Positions 8,451 to 16,131 of a stretch of 50,275 nt of DNA are shown here, in pieces; the first letter of the stretch is position 1, and every line of letters begins with the position of its first letter. The DNA lies in the NCBI GenBank assembly GCA_965546615.1, contig CBEUVQ010000014.1, positions 1-50,275 on the forward strand, read 5' to 3'. This DNA comes from CBEUVQ01 sp965546615 (lineage in GTDB: Bacteria; Bacillota; Desulfotomaculia; Desulfotomaculales; Desulfohalotomaculaceae). The notes beneath the pieces are model-generated. The model did not search any database, was not told the DNA's origin, and saw only the letters and a list, made by a program, of their open reading frames with translations. A program made the position numbers and the translations under genes.

Positions 8451-8722
8451 TGGTCGTGCTAGACGGGGAGGTAGCGGTGCCCTGTACCCGCAATCCGCTG
8501 TAGCGGGGTCGAATGCCTGCTCTCGGGAACAGCTTGTGGAGTCTGACGATCGTAAGGGGCGTTGATGACCGGGTCTTGCGCGACGCAAGCTCTCGAACCG
8601 TGTCAGGTCCTGGCGGAAGCAGCACTAAGGGATGTCTTGCGGGTGCCGCAAGGGTGCCTAGTCTGAGTTACCTGCGATTGTAACGTCCGGAAACTGTTAC
8701 CCAAAAGTGGGCTGCACGGCCA
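8451..8722 (+). ncRNA. ffs: signal recognition particle RNA, large Firmicute type
   Basis: This RNA is the core of the signal recognition particle that targets membrane proteins with Ffh. The 5' part GTCGTGCTAGACGGGGAGGT and the Ffh-binding domain GTGTCAGGTCCTGGCGGAAG, followed by CAGCACTAAGG, are diagnostic. The ends pair: TGGTCGTGC (8451-8459) with GCACGGCCA (8714-8722). The length of about 272 matches the Bacillus type with an Alu domain. A terminator follows. Confidence 0.95.
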
Positions 8723-8734
8723 GTAATTTTTCAA

Positions 8735-8770
8735 GGGATGATTCTCATAATGTAGAATCATCCCTTTCTC
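8735..8770 (+). terminator. terminator of SRP RNA
   Basis: GGGATGATTCT (8735-8745) pairs with AGAATCATCCC (8754-8764), followed by TTTCTC. Confidence 0.9.
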
Positions 8771-8854
8771 TATAATATTTCTCAATTAATTAAAACAGGA
8801 AAAATGTATTAAATATCGAAATTTATTGTAAACTACTTACGGAGGGTTTCGTTT

Positions 8855-10441
8855 ATGTCTTATCGTGCTCTGTACCGGGATTATCGTCCGCAAAAATTTG
8901 CTGATATTGTTGGTCAGCAGCATATTACCCATACACTGCAAAATGCTGTTTTAAGCGGGCGGATAAGCCATGCCTATCTTTTTTGCGGGCCGCGGGGCAC
9001 AGGAAAAACCACTACAGCCAAAGTTTTGGCTAAAACTCTTAATTGTTTGGATCGTTCCGGTAAAGAACCCTGCAATAAATGTGCAAATTGTACTGCTACC
9101 ACTGACGGGACGTCGGTAGATGTAATTGAAATTGATGCAGCATCCAACCGGGGAATTGAAGATATTCGTGATTTGCGGGAAAAAGTAAAATATTCCCCTA
9201 CCCATGGGAAATACCGTATTTATATCATTGATGAAGTACATATGCTTACTGCAGAAGCTTTTAATGCCCTCTTAAAAACTTTGGAAGAACCGCCGGCACA
9301 TGTAATTTTTGTTTTAGCAACCACCGAACCACAAAAAGTGCCGGTCACCATTCTGTCTCGATGCCAAAGGTTTGAATTTCACCGCATTAATGTTGGCGAC
9401 ATGATTAAAAGACTAAAAACAGTGGCTGAAAGTGCCGGACTGAAAATAGAAGACCAGGCACTTATATTGATCTCCCGTGCTGCTGAAGGCGGGCTGAGAG
9501 ATGCACTGAGTATTTTAGACCAAAGTTCGGTATTTGGAAATAACACAATAACTGCAGATGATATTCATAATCTTTTAGGCACCGTCAGAGAAGATGTCTT
9601 GAGTATGATGGCGAGATATTTAGCCGATCACAATGCCGGCGAGGCTTTAAAATTGGTTAATGAGCTTTATCAGCAGGGAAAAGACATGCGGTTGTTTGTA
9701 AGGGAGTTAAACAGTTATTTAAGAGCTATAATGCTTTCTTTAATATCTAAAGACATTACAGAGGAACATCAAAGAGCAAATATTCAAGCTGATGCAGAAA
9801 AATTTAATGCTGCTTTTATTGCTGAGTGTCTGGAAATTTTGGCGCGTTTAGAATATGATATGAAATGGAGTTCTCAGCCACGGCTGCTGCTGGAATTGGC
9901 TTTGGTAAAAATAACTGCTGTGGAGAAAGATGACATTAAAGCAGACCGTTTGGTTCAAACCGACGAACAAGATAGAGATTGGCAGTCCGAAAAAAAACAG
10001 CAGGAAAAATTGCCGTCTGCTACAGGAACTAAAGAGCAAACATTGAATGAAGCTAATACTGAAATATCGGCAGAAAATGTGCAAAATATCGATAATGCCT
10101 GGAATGATATTTTGGAGCGGGTGAAAAGGCTCAAACCTTCAGTTTATGGGGTGTTCCGGGAAGCGAAAGCGGTGCATGCTGCTGATCACACCATGACTAT
10201 CGGATTTAAACCACAGCACAGTAATTTTCATAAAATGCGGGCAGAACAAAGTGATAATAAAAAAATTTTTGAACAAGCAGTAAGTGAGGTTTATGGCGGC
10301 AGCTGGAAAATAAAAATAATTACTGTCGGCGAACAGGCGGAGTCTAAAACGATTCAACCTGAAGAAGCTGAGCATCCGTTGGTGCAAAAAGCAATAGAAT
10401 TTTTTGGTAAGGATAAAGTAGTTATTACTAAAAGAAATTAA
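8855..10441 (+). CDS. dnaX: DNA polymerase III subunits gamma/tau
   Basis: DnaX is the clamp-loader motor of the replisome. It has 528 residues. The AAA+ domain has Walker A GPRGTGKT (45-52), a four-Cys zinc module (Cys64, 73, 76, 79), Walker B IIDEVHML (Asp126/Glu127) and the sensor/arginine-finger motif LSRCQRF. A collar region follows to about 370. A charged tau-like C-terminal part (390-528) precedes a short conserved end. The ATG follows GGAGGG. The gene order dnaX-ybaB-recR is classical. No slippery A-run motif was identified. Confidence 0.97.
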   Translation: MSYRALYRDYRPQKFADIVGQQHITHTLQNAVLSGRISHAYLFCGPRGTGKTTTAKVLAKTLNCLDRSGKEPCNKCANCTATTDGTSVDVIEIDAASNRGIEDIRDLREKVKYSPTHGKYRIYIIDEVHMLTAEAFNALLKTLEEPPAHVIFVLATTEPQKVPVTILSRCQRFEFHRINVGDMIKRLKTVAESAGLKIEDQALILISRAAEGGLRDALSILDQSSVFGNNTITADDIHNLLGTVREDVLSMMARYLADHNAGEALKLVNELYQQGKDMRLFVRELNSYLRAIMLSLISKDITEEHQRANIQADAEKFNAAFIAECLEILARLEYDMKWSSQPRLLLELALVKITAVEKDDIKADRLVQTDEQDRDWQSEKKQQEKLPSATGTKEQTLNEANTEISAENVQNIDNAWNDILERVKRLKPSVYGVFREAKAVHAADHTMTIGFKPQHSNFHKMRAEQSDNKKIFEQAVSEVYGGSWKIKIITVGEQAESKTIQPEEAEHPLVQKAIEFFGKDKVVITKRN

Positions 10442-10454
10442 AGGGGGATACTTA

Positions 10455-10775
10455 ATGTTAGGTGGAGGAAACATGAATAAAATGATGAAGCAGGTTCAAA
10501 AAATGCAGCAGGATATGGCTAAAATGCAGGAGGAATTGGCAGAAAAGACAGTTGAAGCTACAGCCGGAGGCGGCGTGATTAAAGTAGTTGCCAACGGCCG
10601 CCAAGAATTGGTTTCAATTGAAATAAAACCGGAAGCGGTTGATCCTGATGATGTGGAAATGATGCAGGATTTAATTTTGGCAGCAGTTAATGAGGCGCTG
10701 CGCAAGAGCCAGGAAATGGTAGCAAGCGAAATGAGTAAAATTACCGGTGGGCTTAAGCTGCCAGGTCTGTTTTAA
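10455..10775 (+). CDS. ybaB: YbaB/EbfC nucleoid-associated protein (main copy)
   Basis: This 106-residue DNA-binding dimer of the YbaB/EbfC family is rich in Met and Gln at the N-terminus (NKMMKQVQKMQQDMAKMQ) and ends in GLKLPGLF, like Bacillus YaaK. The core TAGGGVIKVVANGRQELV is present. The ATG at 10455 after GGGGG was preferred because it matches the family N-terminus. A second ATG at 10473, after GGAGG, is possible. It lies between dnaX and recR. Two divergent paralogues occur at 39498 and 40319. Confidence 0.95.
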   Translation: MLGGGNMNKMMKQVQKMQQDMAKMQEELAEKTVEATAGGGVIKVVANGRQELVSIEIKPEAVDPDDVEMMQDLILAAVNEALRKSQEMVASEMSKITGGLKLPGLF

Positions 10776-10800
10776 TTTATATTTAAAAAGGATGTAGCAG

Positions 10801-11403
10801 ATGAAGCATTACGCAGAACCACTGGCCAGGCTGATAGATGAGTTTGCCAAACTGCCGGGCATTGGACCGAAAAGTGCCCAAAGACTGGCTTTTTATATTT
10901 TAAATGCTCCGCCGGACGTTGCCAATAACCTGGCGGCTGCACTGACAGAGGTTCGGCAGCAAATAAAGTATTGTGCTGTATGCGGCAATTTAACTGATGT
11001 CGATCCCTGCAGCGTATGCAGTGACACTGCACGCAATCAATCAGTAATTTGTGTGGTTGAACAGCCCAGAGATGTGATTGCGTTTGAAAAGACCGGTAAA
11101 TACAACGGACTTTATCACGTTCTGCACGGTGCCTTAAGTCCGCTGGCCGGTGTTACCGCAGATGATCTCAATATCAAAAGTTTGTTAAAGCGGCTGCAGG
11201 ATGACCGAGTTAAGGAGGTAATATTAGCCACAAACTCCAGCGTTGAAGGTGATACTACCGCCATGTACTTAACGAGGTTATTAAAGCCTTTGGGAATTAA
11301 AGTGACGCAATTAGCTCAAGGTTTACCGGTGGGAGCGGATTTAGAATATACCGATGAATATACTTTAGCCAAGGCTTTGCAGGGGCGATATGAATTAGGT
11401 TGA
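10801..11403 (+). CDS. recR: recombination protein RecR
   Basis: RecR works with RecO and RecF to load RecA on gapped DNA. The protein has 200 residues. It has a helix-hairpin-helix (LPGIGPKSAQRLAF, 18-31), a four-Cys zinc finger (Cys58, 61, 70, 73) and a Toprim domain (about 80-175, with VVEQPRDV and EGDTTAMYL). The ATG follows AAAAGGATG. Confidence 0.97.
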   Translation: MKHYAEPLARLIDEFAKLPGIGPKSAQRLAFYILNAPPDVANNLAAALTEVRQQIKYCAVCGNLTDVDPCSVCSDTARNQSVICVVEQPRDVIAFEKTGKYNGLYHVLHGALSPLAGVTADDLNIKSLLKRLQDDRVKEVILATNSSVEGDTTAMYLTRLLKPLGIKVTQLAQGLPVGADLEYTDEYTLAKALQGRYELG

Positions 11404-11469
11404 TTTTTAGGAATAACCACATTCACAAAGCCATATATATATATAAACAAGTATGAGGGATGTGGTGAT

Positions 11470-11733
11470 ATGGAGTGGACGACCATTGTGCCGGCACTGT
11501 TAGGTTTGCTTGGGTTGTACTTGGTAGTAATGTTTTTTGTAAAACCGCTGCGCTTAATTTTTAAGCTGATAATTTATTTAATCATTGGGGCGCTGCTGTT
11601 GACGTTTGTCAACTTGATCAGCTCAAATTTTGGCGTGCATATCCCACTAAACCCTTTTACATTGATTACAGCCGGTGTACTGCAAGTACCAGGGGTGATC
11701 CTGCTGCTCTTAATGGCATATATTCTGCTTTAA
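11470..11733 (+). CDS. bofA: BofA family inhibitor of pro-SigmaK processing
   Basis: BofA is a mother-cell membrane protein that inhibits the SpoIVFB protease and so delays SigmaK activation. This protein has 87 residues, the family length, with three hydrophobic segments (about 8-22, 28-48, 62-86). Its place directly after recR is the classical one. The ATG follows GAGGGATG. A SigmaK promoter-like site lies before yabG 17 kb away, so this gene helps set the timing of that gene. Confidence 0.9.
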   Translation: MEWTTIVPALLGLLGLYLVVMFFVKPLRLIFKLIIYLIIGALLLTFVNLISSNFGVHIPLNPFTLITAGVLQVPGVILLLLMAYILL

Positions 11734-11759
11734 CAAACAGATTTTAACGGTAAAGTACC

Positions 11760-11789
11760 TTGACTAGATTATTTTCCAAGAGTTATACT
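11760..11789 (+). promoter_or_regulatory. candidate promoter after bofA
   Basis: TTGACT (11760-11765), 18 bases and TATACT (11784-11789). The transcript would meet the hairpin at 11823-11840 within about 30 bases, so it may make a short attenuated RNA or feed the oxidoreductase operon. Confidence 0.5.
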
Positions 11790-11822
11790 TAACAAAGACA
11801 TAATCTGTTATTTTTACTAAAG

Positions 11823-11850
11823 CGGGACAATAATGTCCCGGTTTATCTTT
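11823..11850 (+). terminator. hairpin between bofA and the oxidoreductase operon
   Basis: CGGGACA (11823-11829) pairs with TGTCCCG (11834-11840), followed by GTTTATCTTT. The tail is imperfect. It could end the bofA transcript or act as an attenuator. Confidence 0.6.
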
Positions 11851-11892
11851 ATTTGGGCAAATTGGGAATTTTCTAAACATGAGCAATTAGGA

Positions 11893-11922
11893 TTGGATTA
11901 TTTGGATAAACTATATTATATT
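11893..11922 (+). promoter_or_regulatory. candidate promoter of oxidoreductase operon
   Basis: TTGGAT (11893-11898), 18 bases and TATATT (11917-11922) lie 39 bases before the probable start of the P-loop gene. Confidence 0.45.
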
Positions 11923-11961
11923 TTTCAATAAAACAGCATCCGGTAATGGGGGTGGGGCTGC

Positions 11962-12627
11962 ATTCTAAATCGTATCGTTGAGGCCTATGTGGGCGAGTAT
12001 GCCAGCGGCAAAAGCGAAGTAGCTGTGAACAGGGCGCTGGAATTAGCGAAAGAGAGCAGGAAAGTAAATCTTGTGGATTTGGACATTGTAGAACCGTGCT
12101 ATACGCTCAGGCCGATAAAAAAGCTGCTTACCGGGCATGGTATTAATGTTATTGCTTGGGAAACCAGAGACACCGTCGGGCTGGGGGAAGCCGGCAATAT
12201 TATTAAACCGGAAGCACGCTGGGCGCTGTTTCAAGAAGGAGATGTCATTTTAGATATCGGCTACGGTGTGGAAGGGGCAAAAACCCTAAATTTACTGGAA
12301 GGTGCCGATAAAGAACCCAATTTGCGCATTTATGCGGTAGTAAATGCTTCCAGGCCGATGACATCAACCTGGGAGGAAATTGTTGAGTATGTTAAAACTT
12401 TGGGAAAAATTGATGGTATAATTAACAACACTCACTTGGGAGATGAAACAACCGCTGAAACAGTGCAAAAGGGAGCGGAAGTGGTAACAAAAGCCGCAAA
12501 AACTCTGGGAATACCGGTGATTGCCACCACCGCTGAAAGAACAGTGGCAATGCAGTTGGGAACGCATGATTGTATAGGAAATGTGGTCAGACCTTTAGAC
12601 CGCTATATGCCTGATACACTATGGTGA
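11962..12627 (+). CDS. P-loop NTPase (CobQ/CobB/MinD/ParA type) of the oxidoreductase operon
   Basis: This is a nucleotide-binding protein of about 221 residues with the P-loop GEYASGKSE near the N-terminus and a following DLDIVEPCY segment. No ATG, GTG or TTG gives the first beta strand. Translation from GTG 11989 would begin at the P-loop itself. The frame is open upstream to a stop at 11944, and ATT at 11962 sits just after GGGGGTGGGGC. An ATT start reading MLNRIVEAYVGEYASGKSE is therefore likely. Its exact role is unknown. The gene sits directly before a ferredoxin oxidoreductase alpha subunit. Confidence 0.75.
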   Translation: MLNRIVEAYVGEYASGKSEVAVNRALELAKESRKVNLVDLDIVEPCYTLRPIKKLLTGHGINVIAWETRDTVGLGEAGNIIKPEARWALFQEGDVILDIGYGVEGAKTLNLLEGADKEPNLRIYAVVNASRPMTSTWEEIVEYVKTLGKIDGIINNTHLGDETTAETVQKGAEVVTKAAKTLGIPVIATTAERTVAMQLGTHDCIGNVVRPLDRYMPDTLW

Positions 12628-12683
12628 TTAAAAATTCCCCAAGTAAGGGATTTTACATATTACAGGAGGTGCAATTACTTAAT

Positions 12684-13769
12684 ATGCCAGACAAACTCAT
12701 TACTGAAGAAAAGCGAGTCTTTATGACGGGCAATGAGGTAGTCGCTTGGGCGGCAGTAGCTGCCGGTGCTGAAATTATGTATGGCTACCCGATTACTCCC
12801 CAAAACGAAATTATGCATTATTGGACAAGGTTGGCGCCGAAATACAACCGCCGCTTTTTGCAAACAGAAGACGAATTATCAGCAGGTTTTACTACCGTCG
12901 GCGGTGTAATGGCCGGTCGTAAAGCATTTACTGCTACCGCAGGACCGGGTAACACGCTGATGCAAGAACCACTGTCGATGGCAGAAGCAATGCGGCTGCC
13001 TGTTGTGGTGGTAGTACAGCAGCGCGGCGGCCCGTCCACTGCAACCGTTATTTATTCTCAACAAGAAGTAACATTAACCACTCACGGCGGTAACGGTGAA
13101 GGTATGCGCATTGTATACTCAACTGCTAATCACCAAGAGTTATTTGATTATACCATTAAAGCTTTCAACACAGCTTGGAAATACCGTTTCCCCACCTTTG
13201 TGCTTGGAGACGGATATCAAGCAAAAATGAGAGAATCTTTAACTGTTTACGATCCTGAGCAGAAAGGTATTAAATTTGAATCAACAGAGTCTTATGTCGG
13301 CAAACCGGGTACACCCGGTGTAGATCGTGAGCCCGGTCATTACCGCAACACTTATAATGTTGAAGAAGAGCTGTACGAAGTGCTGCAGCAGCACTTTGCG
13401 GACTATAAGAAAATGGCCGAAGAAGTTGCGGAATATCAAGCTTTCGATACCGAAGATGCAGAAATAGTAGTTATTTCTCACGGTGTTGTTTCCCGCGGTG
13501 CAAAAGCAGCAGTTGAAGAACTGCGCAAAGCAGGTAAAAAAGTAGGTTACTGGCGCCCAATTACGCTGCGTCCGCTGGCAGAAAAAGAGCTGAAAGAGCT
13601 GGCTGCGAAGAGTAAAAAGTTTTTAATTGTTGAGTCGGCACAAGGTCAGTTAGCAAAGCTGATTAAAGACGTAATTTATGGTGCCAGCGTTGAACTTGAA
13701 TATTTGTTTAAACCGGGTGTAGGCATCACCACTGAAGATATCGTAGCTAAGGTAAATGAAATTTTATAA
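12684..13769 (+). CDS. 2-oxoacid:ferredoxin oxidoreductase, alpha subunit
   Basis: The alpha subunit carries the pyrimidine-binding and transketolase C domains of enzymes that oxidatively decarboxylate 2-oxoacids to acyl-CoA with ferredoxin. It has 361 residues, with the conserved YGYPITPQNEIM (about 34-45) and TATAGPGNTLMQEP. The ATG at 12684 follows AGGAGGTG at 12664. The upstream in-frame start at 12621 would overlap the previous gene and lacks a ribosome site. The substrate (pyruvate, 2-oxoglutarate or branched-chain oxoacid) cannot be decided from sequence alone. Confidence 0.92.
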   Translation: MPDKLITEEKRVFMTGNEVVAWAAVAAGAEIMYGYPITPQNEIMHYWTRLAPKYNRRFLQTEDELSAGFTTVGGVMAGRKAFTATAGPGNTLMQEPLSMAEAMRLPVVVVVQQRGGPSTATVIYSQQEVTLTTHGGNGEGMRIVYSTANHQELFDYTIKAFNTAWKYRFPTFVLGDGYQAKMRESLTVYDPEQKGIKFESTESYVGKPGTPGVDREPGHYRNTYNVEEELYEVLQQHFADYKKMAEEVAEYQAFDTEDAEIVVISHGVVSRGAKAAVEELRKAGKKVGYWRPITLRPLAEKELKELAAKSKKFLIVESAQGQLAKLIKDVIYGASVELEYLFKPGVGITTEDIVAKVNEIL

Positions 13770-13815
13770 TAAAAATTTTTAATATTTATTGCTGCTTATT
13801 TTGAAAGGAGGCACA

Positions 13816-14580
13816 ATGCTTATGTCTATACAACCTCCCATGCCAAAATGCTGGAGGGCAGAAACCAAACCTCACAAATTTTGCCCGGGCTGTGGTCACG
13901 GATTAGTGTTAAAAGCTCTGGGAGAAGCTATTGACGAGCTTGGAATTCAAGATAGAGTCGTTTTCGGGTGCGATATCGGATGTTCTTTGTTAGCTTGGGA
14001 TTTCTTTAATGTTGACAGTATTCAAACCCACCATGGTCGGACAACTCCTGTAATGACCGGTGTAAAAAGAGCAAATCCTGATTTGATTTGTATTGCCTAT
14101 ATGGGTGACGGAGGCGGTTATGCAATTGGTTCGCAGCACTTAGTTAATGCTGCCGCCCGCAACGAAAAAATTACTGTGCTTTTGGCCAACAACACTGTAT
14201 ACGCCATGACCGGCGGCCAGATGGCACCGACCACTATGCCGGGACAAAAAGCGGAAACAGCACCGTACGGTCGTGATCCTGAACTTACCGGTTTTCCCAC
14301 TCAAGGTCCGGAAATGGTATCCGCGATTACCCGTGAAGGAGCTTATGTAGCTCGGGGTACAATGGCTAATTTAAAACAGCTGAAAGGATACATTAAAAAG
14401 GCACTGCAAAACCAAATTGACGGCAAAGGATTTTCCTTTGTAGAGGCATTGTCTGCTTGTCCGACAAACTGGAGAACCAATGCCGAAAAGACATGGGAAT
14501 TTGTCCAAAAAGAAATGCCTAAGCACTTCAAGGTTGGGGAATTAAAAACCCCCGGTGCCGAACAAAAGGAGGCGCGGTAA
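13816..14580 (+). CDS. 2-oxoacid:ferredoxin oxidoreductase, beta subunit (TPP-binding)
   Basis: The beta subunit binds thiamine diphosphate. It has about 254 residues, with CPGCGHGLVLKAL near the N-terminus and the TPP/Mg motif GDGGGYAIG running to a downstream Asn. MTGGQMAPTT is typical of the family. AAAGGAGG precedes the ATG at 13816. The ATG at 13822 is an equally possible start with better spacing. It is co-transcribed with alpha and gamma, and gamma starts three bases after its stop. Confidence 0.93.
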   Translation: MLMSIQPPMPKCWRAETKPHKFCPGCGHGLVLKALGEAIDELGIQDRVVFGCDIGCSLLAWDFFNVDSIQTHHGRTTPVMTGVKRANPDLICIAYMGDGGGYAIGSQHLVNAAARNEKITVLLANNTVYAMTGGQMAPTTMPGQKAETAPYGRDPELTGFPTQGPEMVSAITREGAYVARGTMANLKQLKGYIKKALQNQIDGKGFSFVEALSACPTNWRTNAEKTWEFVQKEMPKHFKVGELKTPGAEQKEAR

Positions 14581-14582
14581 GC

Positions 14583-15137
14583 ATGGCTAAAGTAGTTAAA
14601 ATTATGCTCGCCGGTGAAGGCGGCCAAGGCGTTCAATCAGTAGCACAAATTTTGGCCGAAGCGGCTGATAACGAAGGTAAAGAAGCGTTATATATCCCAA
14701 ACTTCGGCGTTGAACAGCGTGGTGGCGTTTCCATTGCATATTTGCAAATCAGTGATGAAAAAATTGGTGCGCCAAAGTTCAACACTGCTGATATTTTAAT
14801 TGCTTTAAGCGACCGTGCCGTTCACCGCACCAAGCAGTACGCAGGGGAAGATACCGTTTATGTATATGACACTTCAGTTAATGTAGCGGAAGAAGACCTG
14901 CCGAAAAATACTAAAAAAGTATTGGCTATTCCGGCGCTGGAAGTATCTAAAAATGAGCTTCATCCGCGTGTCTTTAACGTGATTATTTTGGGTGCGGTTG
15001 TTAAAGCAACCGGTGTTATTACCGTTGAAGATGCTAAAAAGGCTATTGAAAAGAAACTCGGTTATAAATTTGAACAGAACCCCAAACTGCGTGAATTGAA
15101 CTATAAAGCGATTGAAAAAGGAACTGAACTGGTATAA
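14583..15137 (+). CDS. 2-oxoacid:ferredoxin oxidoreductase, gamma subunit
   Basis: The gamma (catalytic-domain, CoA-side) subunit has 184 residues, with GEGGQGVQS at the N-terminus and NFGVEQRGGVSIAYLQIS. It starts at an ATG three bases after the beta stop. The ribosome site (AAAGGAGG) lies inside the end of the beta gene, so the two are probably translationally coupled. Confidence 0.93.
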   Translation: MAKVVKIMLAGEGGQGVQSVAQILAEAADNEGKEALYIPNFGVEQRGGVSIAYLQISDEKIGAPKFNTADILIALSDRAVHRTKQYAGEDTVYVYDTSVNVAEEDLPKNTKKVLAIPALEVSKNELHPRVFNVIILGAVVKATGVITVEDAKKAIEKKLGYKFEQNPKLRELNYKAIEKGTELV

Positions 15138-15179
15138 CAGATAAAAAACAAACGGATCTGAGAGGGAGGGAAATAGCTG

Positions 15180-15437
15180 ATGGCCGTAGAATTCAAACCC
15201 CGCACTTTACAGCTGCAAAAAGCGGAATGGAGTGTTTTTCCCGGTCTTTGTAAAGGCTGTGGTCTTTGTATAGAGAAATGCCCGAAGAAATGCATTAGCT
15301 GGTCAAAGGTTTTGGGCGTTTACGGTACTCCTTCGGTAGAGGCGAATGATGACTGCATCGCTTGCGGTATCTGCCAAATGGTCTGCCCCGATACTGCAAT
15401 TAATGTAGTTCGCAAAGGTAACGATGAAAAAAAATAA
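15180..15437 (+). CDS. 2-oxoacid:ferredoxin oxidoreductase, delta subunit (2x[4Fe-4S])
   Basis: This 85-residue ferredoxin-like subunit has two cluster motifs: Cys24, 27, 30, 34 and Cys59, 62, 65, 69, each CxxCxxCxxxCP. It passes electrons from the TPP site to external ferredoxin. The ATG at 15180 follows GAGGGAGGG. As the last gene of the operon it completes an anaerobe-type four-subunit enzyme. Confidence 0.95.
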   Translation: MAVEFKPRTLQLQKAEWSVFPGLCKGCGLCIEKCPKKCISWSKVLGVYGTPSVEANDDCIACGICQMVCPDTAINVVRKGNDEKK

Positions 15438-15462
15438 TAAATCTGCAGTGACGGAATAATGA

Positions 15463-15491
15463 TTAAGGCGCAATGTTCAATTGCGCCTTAA
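15463..15491 (+). terminator. hairpin after the oxidoreductase operon
   Basis: TTAAGGCGCAA (15463-15473) pairs with TTGCGCCTTAA (15481-15491). The stem is perfect but the T tail is weak. Confidence 0.65.
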
Positions 15492-15554
15492 TTGTCACCG
15501 GCAGGAATGTGTCTGCATAGGATAAAGCATCACAGTGCCGGAGAGGTGAAAGAA

Positions 15555-15746
15555 ATGCAGGCCCAAAAAGATACTGCGATCTGCATAATCTGCAGCAGAT
15601 TATGTTCAAAAAACAGCCTTCGTATTTTGGGAAAGGATATCTGTTCTGATTGTGAGAAGGGGCTTATAACTGCTTCTGTTGATGATGAAAAGTATTATTT
15701 TTACATTAACGGTCTTAAGAAAATTTGGCGTTTTGATGAGGATTGA
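15555..15746 (+). CDS. csfB: Gin/CsfB, inhibitor of SigmaG
   Basis: Gin (CsfB) is a small zinc-binding anti-sigma factor of the sporulating cell that restrains SigmaG (and SigmaE). This 63-residue protein has the paired knuckles Cys10-x2-Cys13 and Cys30-x2-Cys33, plus the Asp-x-x-Tyr-Tyr-Phe-Tyr tail and LKKIWRF typical of the family. The ATG at 15555 follows GAGAGGTG. Its place before the decarboxylase-tmk block matches Bacillus. The last 46 bases overlap a convergent small gene. Confidence 0.85.
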   Translation: MQAQKDTAICIICSRLCSKNSLRILGKDICSDCEKGLITASVDDEKYYFYINGLKKIWRFDED

Positions 15747-15973
15747 GCACTGCCCAATGCCTCTTTTTTTTGTTCCATTCGCTGCTTACGATGGGTTAAT
15801 TCAATGTCAGATTTAATCTGTTTTAAAGTAAATAAATCAATACCGGTAAGCGAGGCAATTTCCATATCCGACCTTCCTTTTTTCCAGGCATTAATCAAAC
15901 TGCTGATATTGGTACGATACTTTTTAGACAGTTTTTTTTCATCTATATTTATTTTTTTTTCGATGCTCCACAA
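15701..15973 (-). CDS. small basic hypothetical protein with helix-turn-helix-like middle
   Basis: The function is not recognised. The predicted 90-residue protein is highly charged. The stretch around residues 24-56 (SLINAWKKGRSDMEIASLTG then DLFTLKQIKSDIE) looks like a helix-turn-helix. The start is TTG at 15973 with AAGGAGAG seven bases upstream, a strong site that supports a real gene. Its 3' end overlaps csfB tail-to-tail by 46 bases. It could be a small regulator of its neighbour, but this is inference from position only. Confidence 0.6.
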   Translation of the reverse strand: MWSIEKKINIDEKKLSKKYRTNISSLINAWKKGRSDMEIASLTGIDLFTLKQIKSDIELTHRKQRMEQKKEALGSAQSSSKRQIFLRPLM

Positions 15974-16131
15974 TTTACATCTCTCCTTAAAAAACTTTTT
16001 TATTATTTTCTCACCTTTAAAACTGATCATAATGCACAACTGTTGGAAAAAGCGTTAAATTCCGATGATAGATGCAGTTTGTAATCTATGGTAAAATAAA
16101 ATATTACAAATCTTTATCAGAGGTGTATTTT

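Noticed and set aside
8305..8785. Minus-strand frames across tRNA-Ser(GGA) and the SRP RNA
   Set aside because: The plus strand holds structured RNA genes with promoter and terminator. The frames are a by-product.
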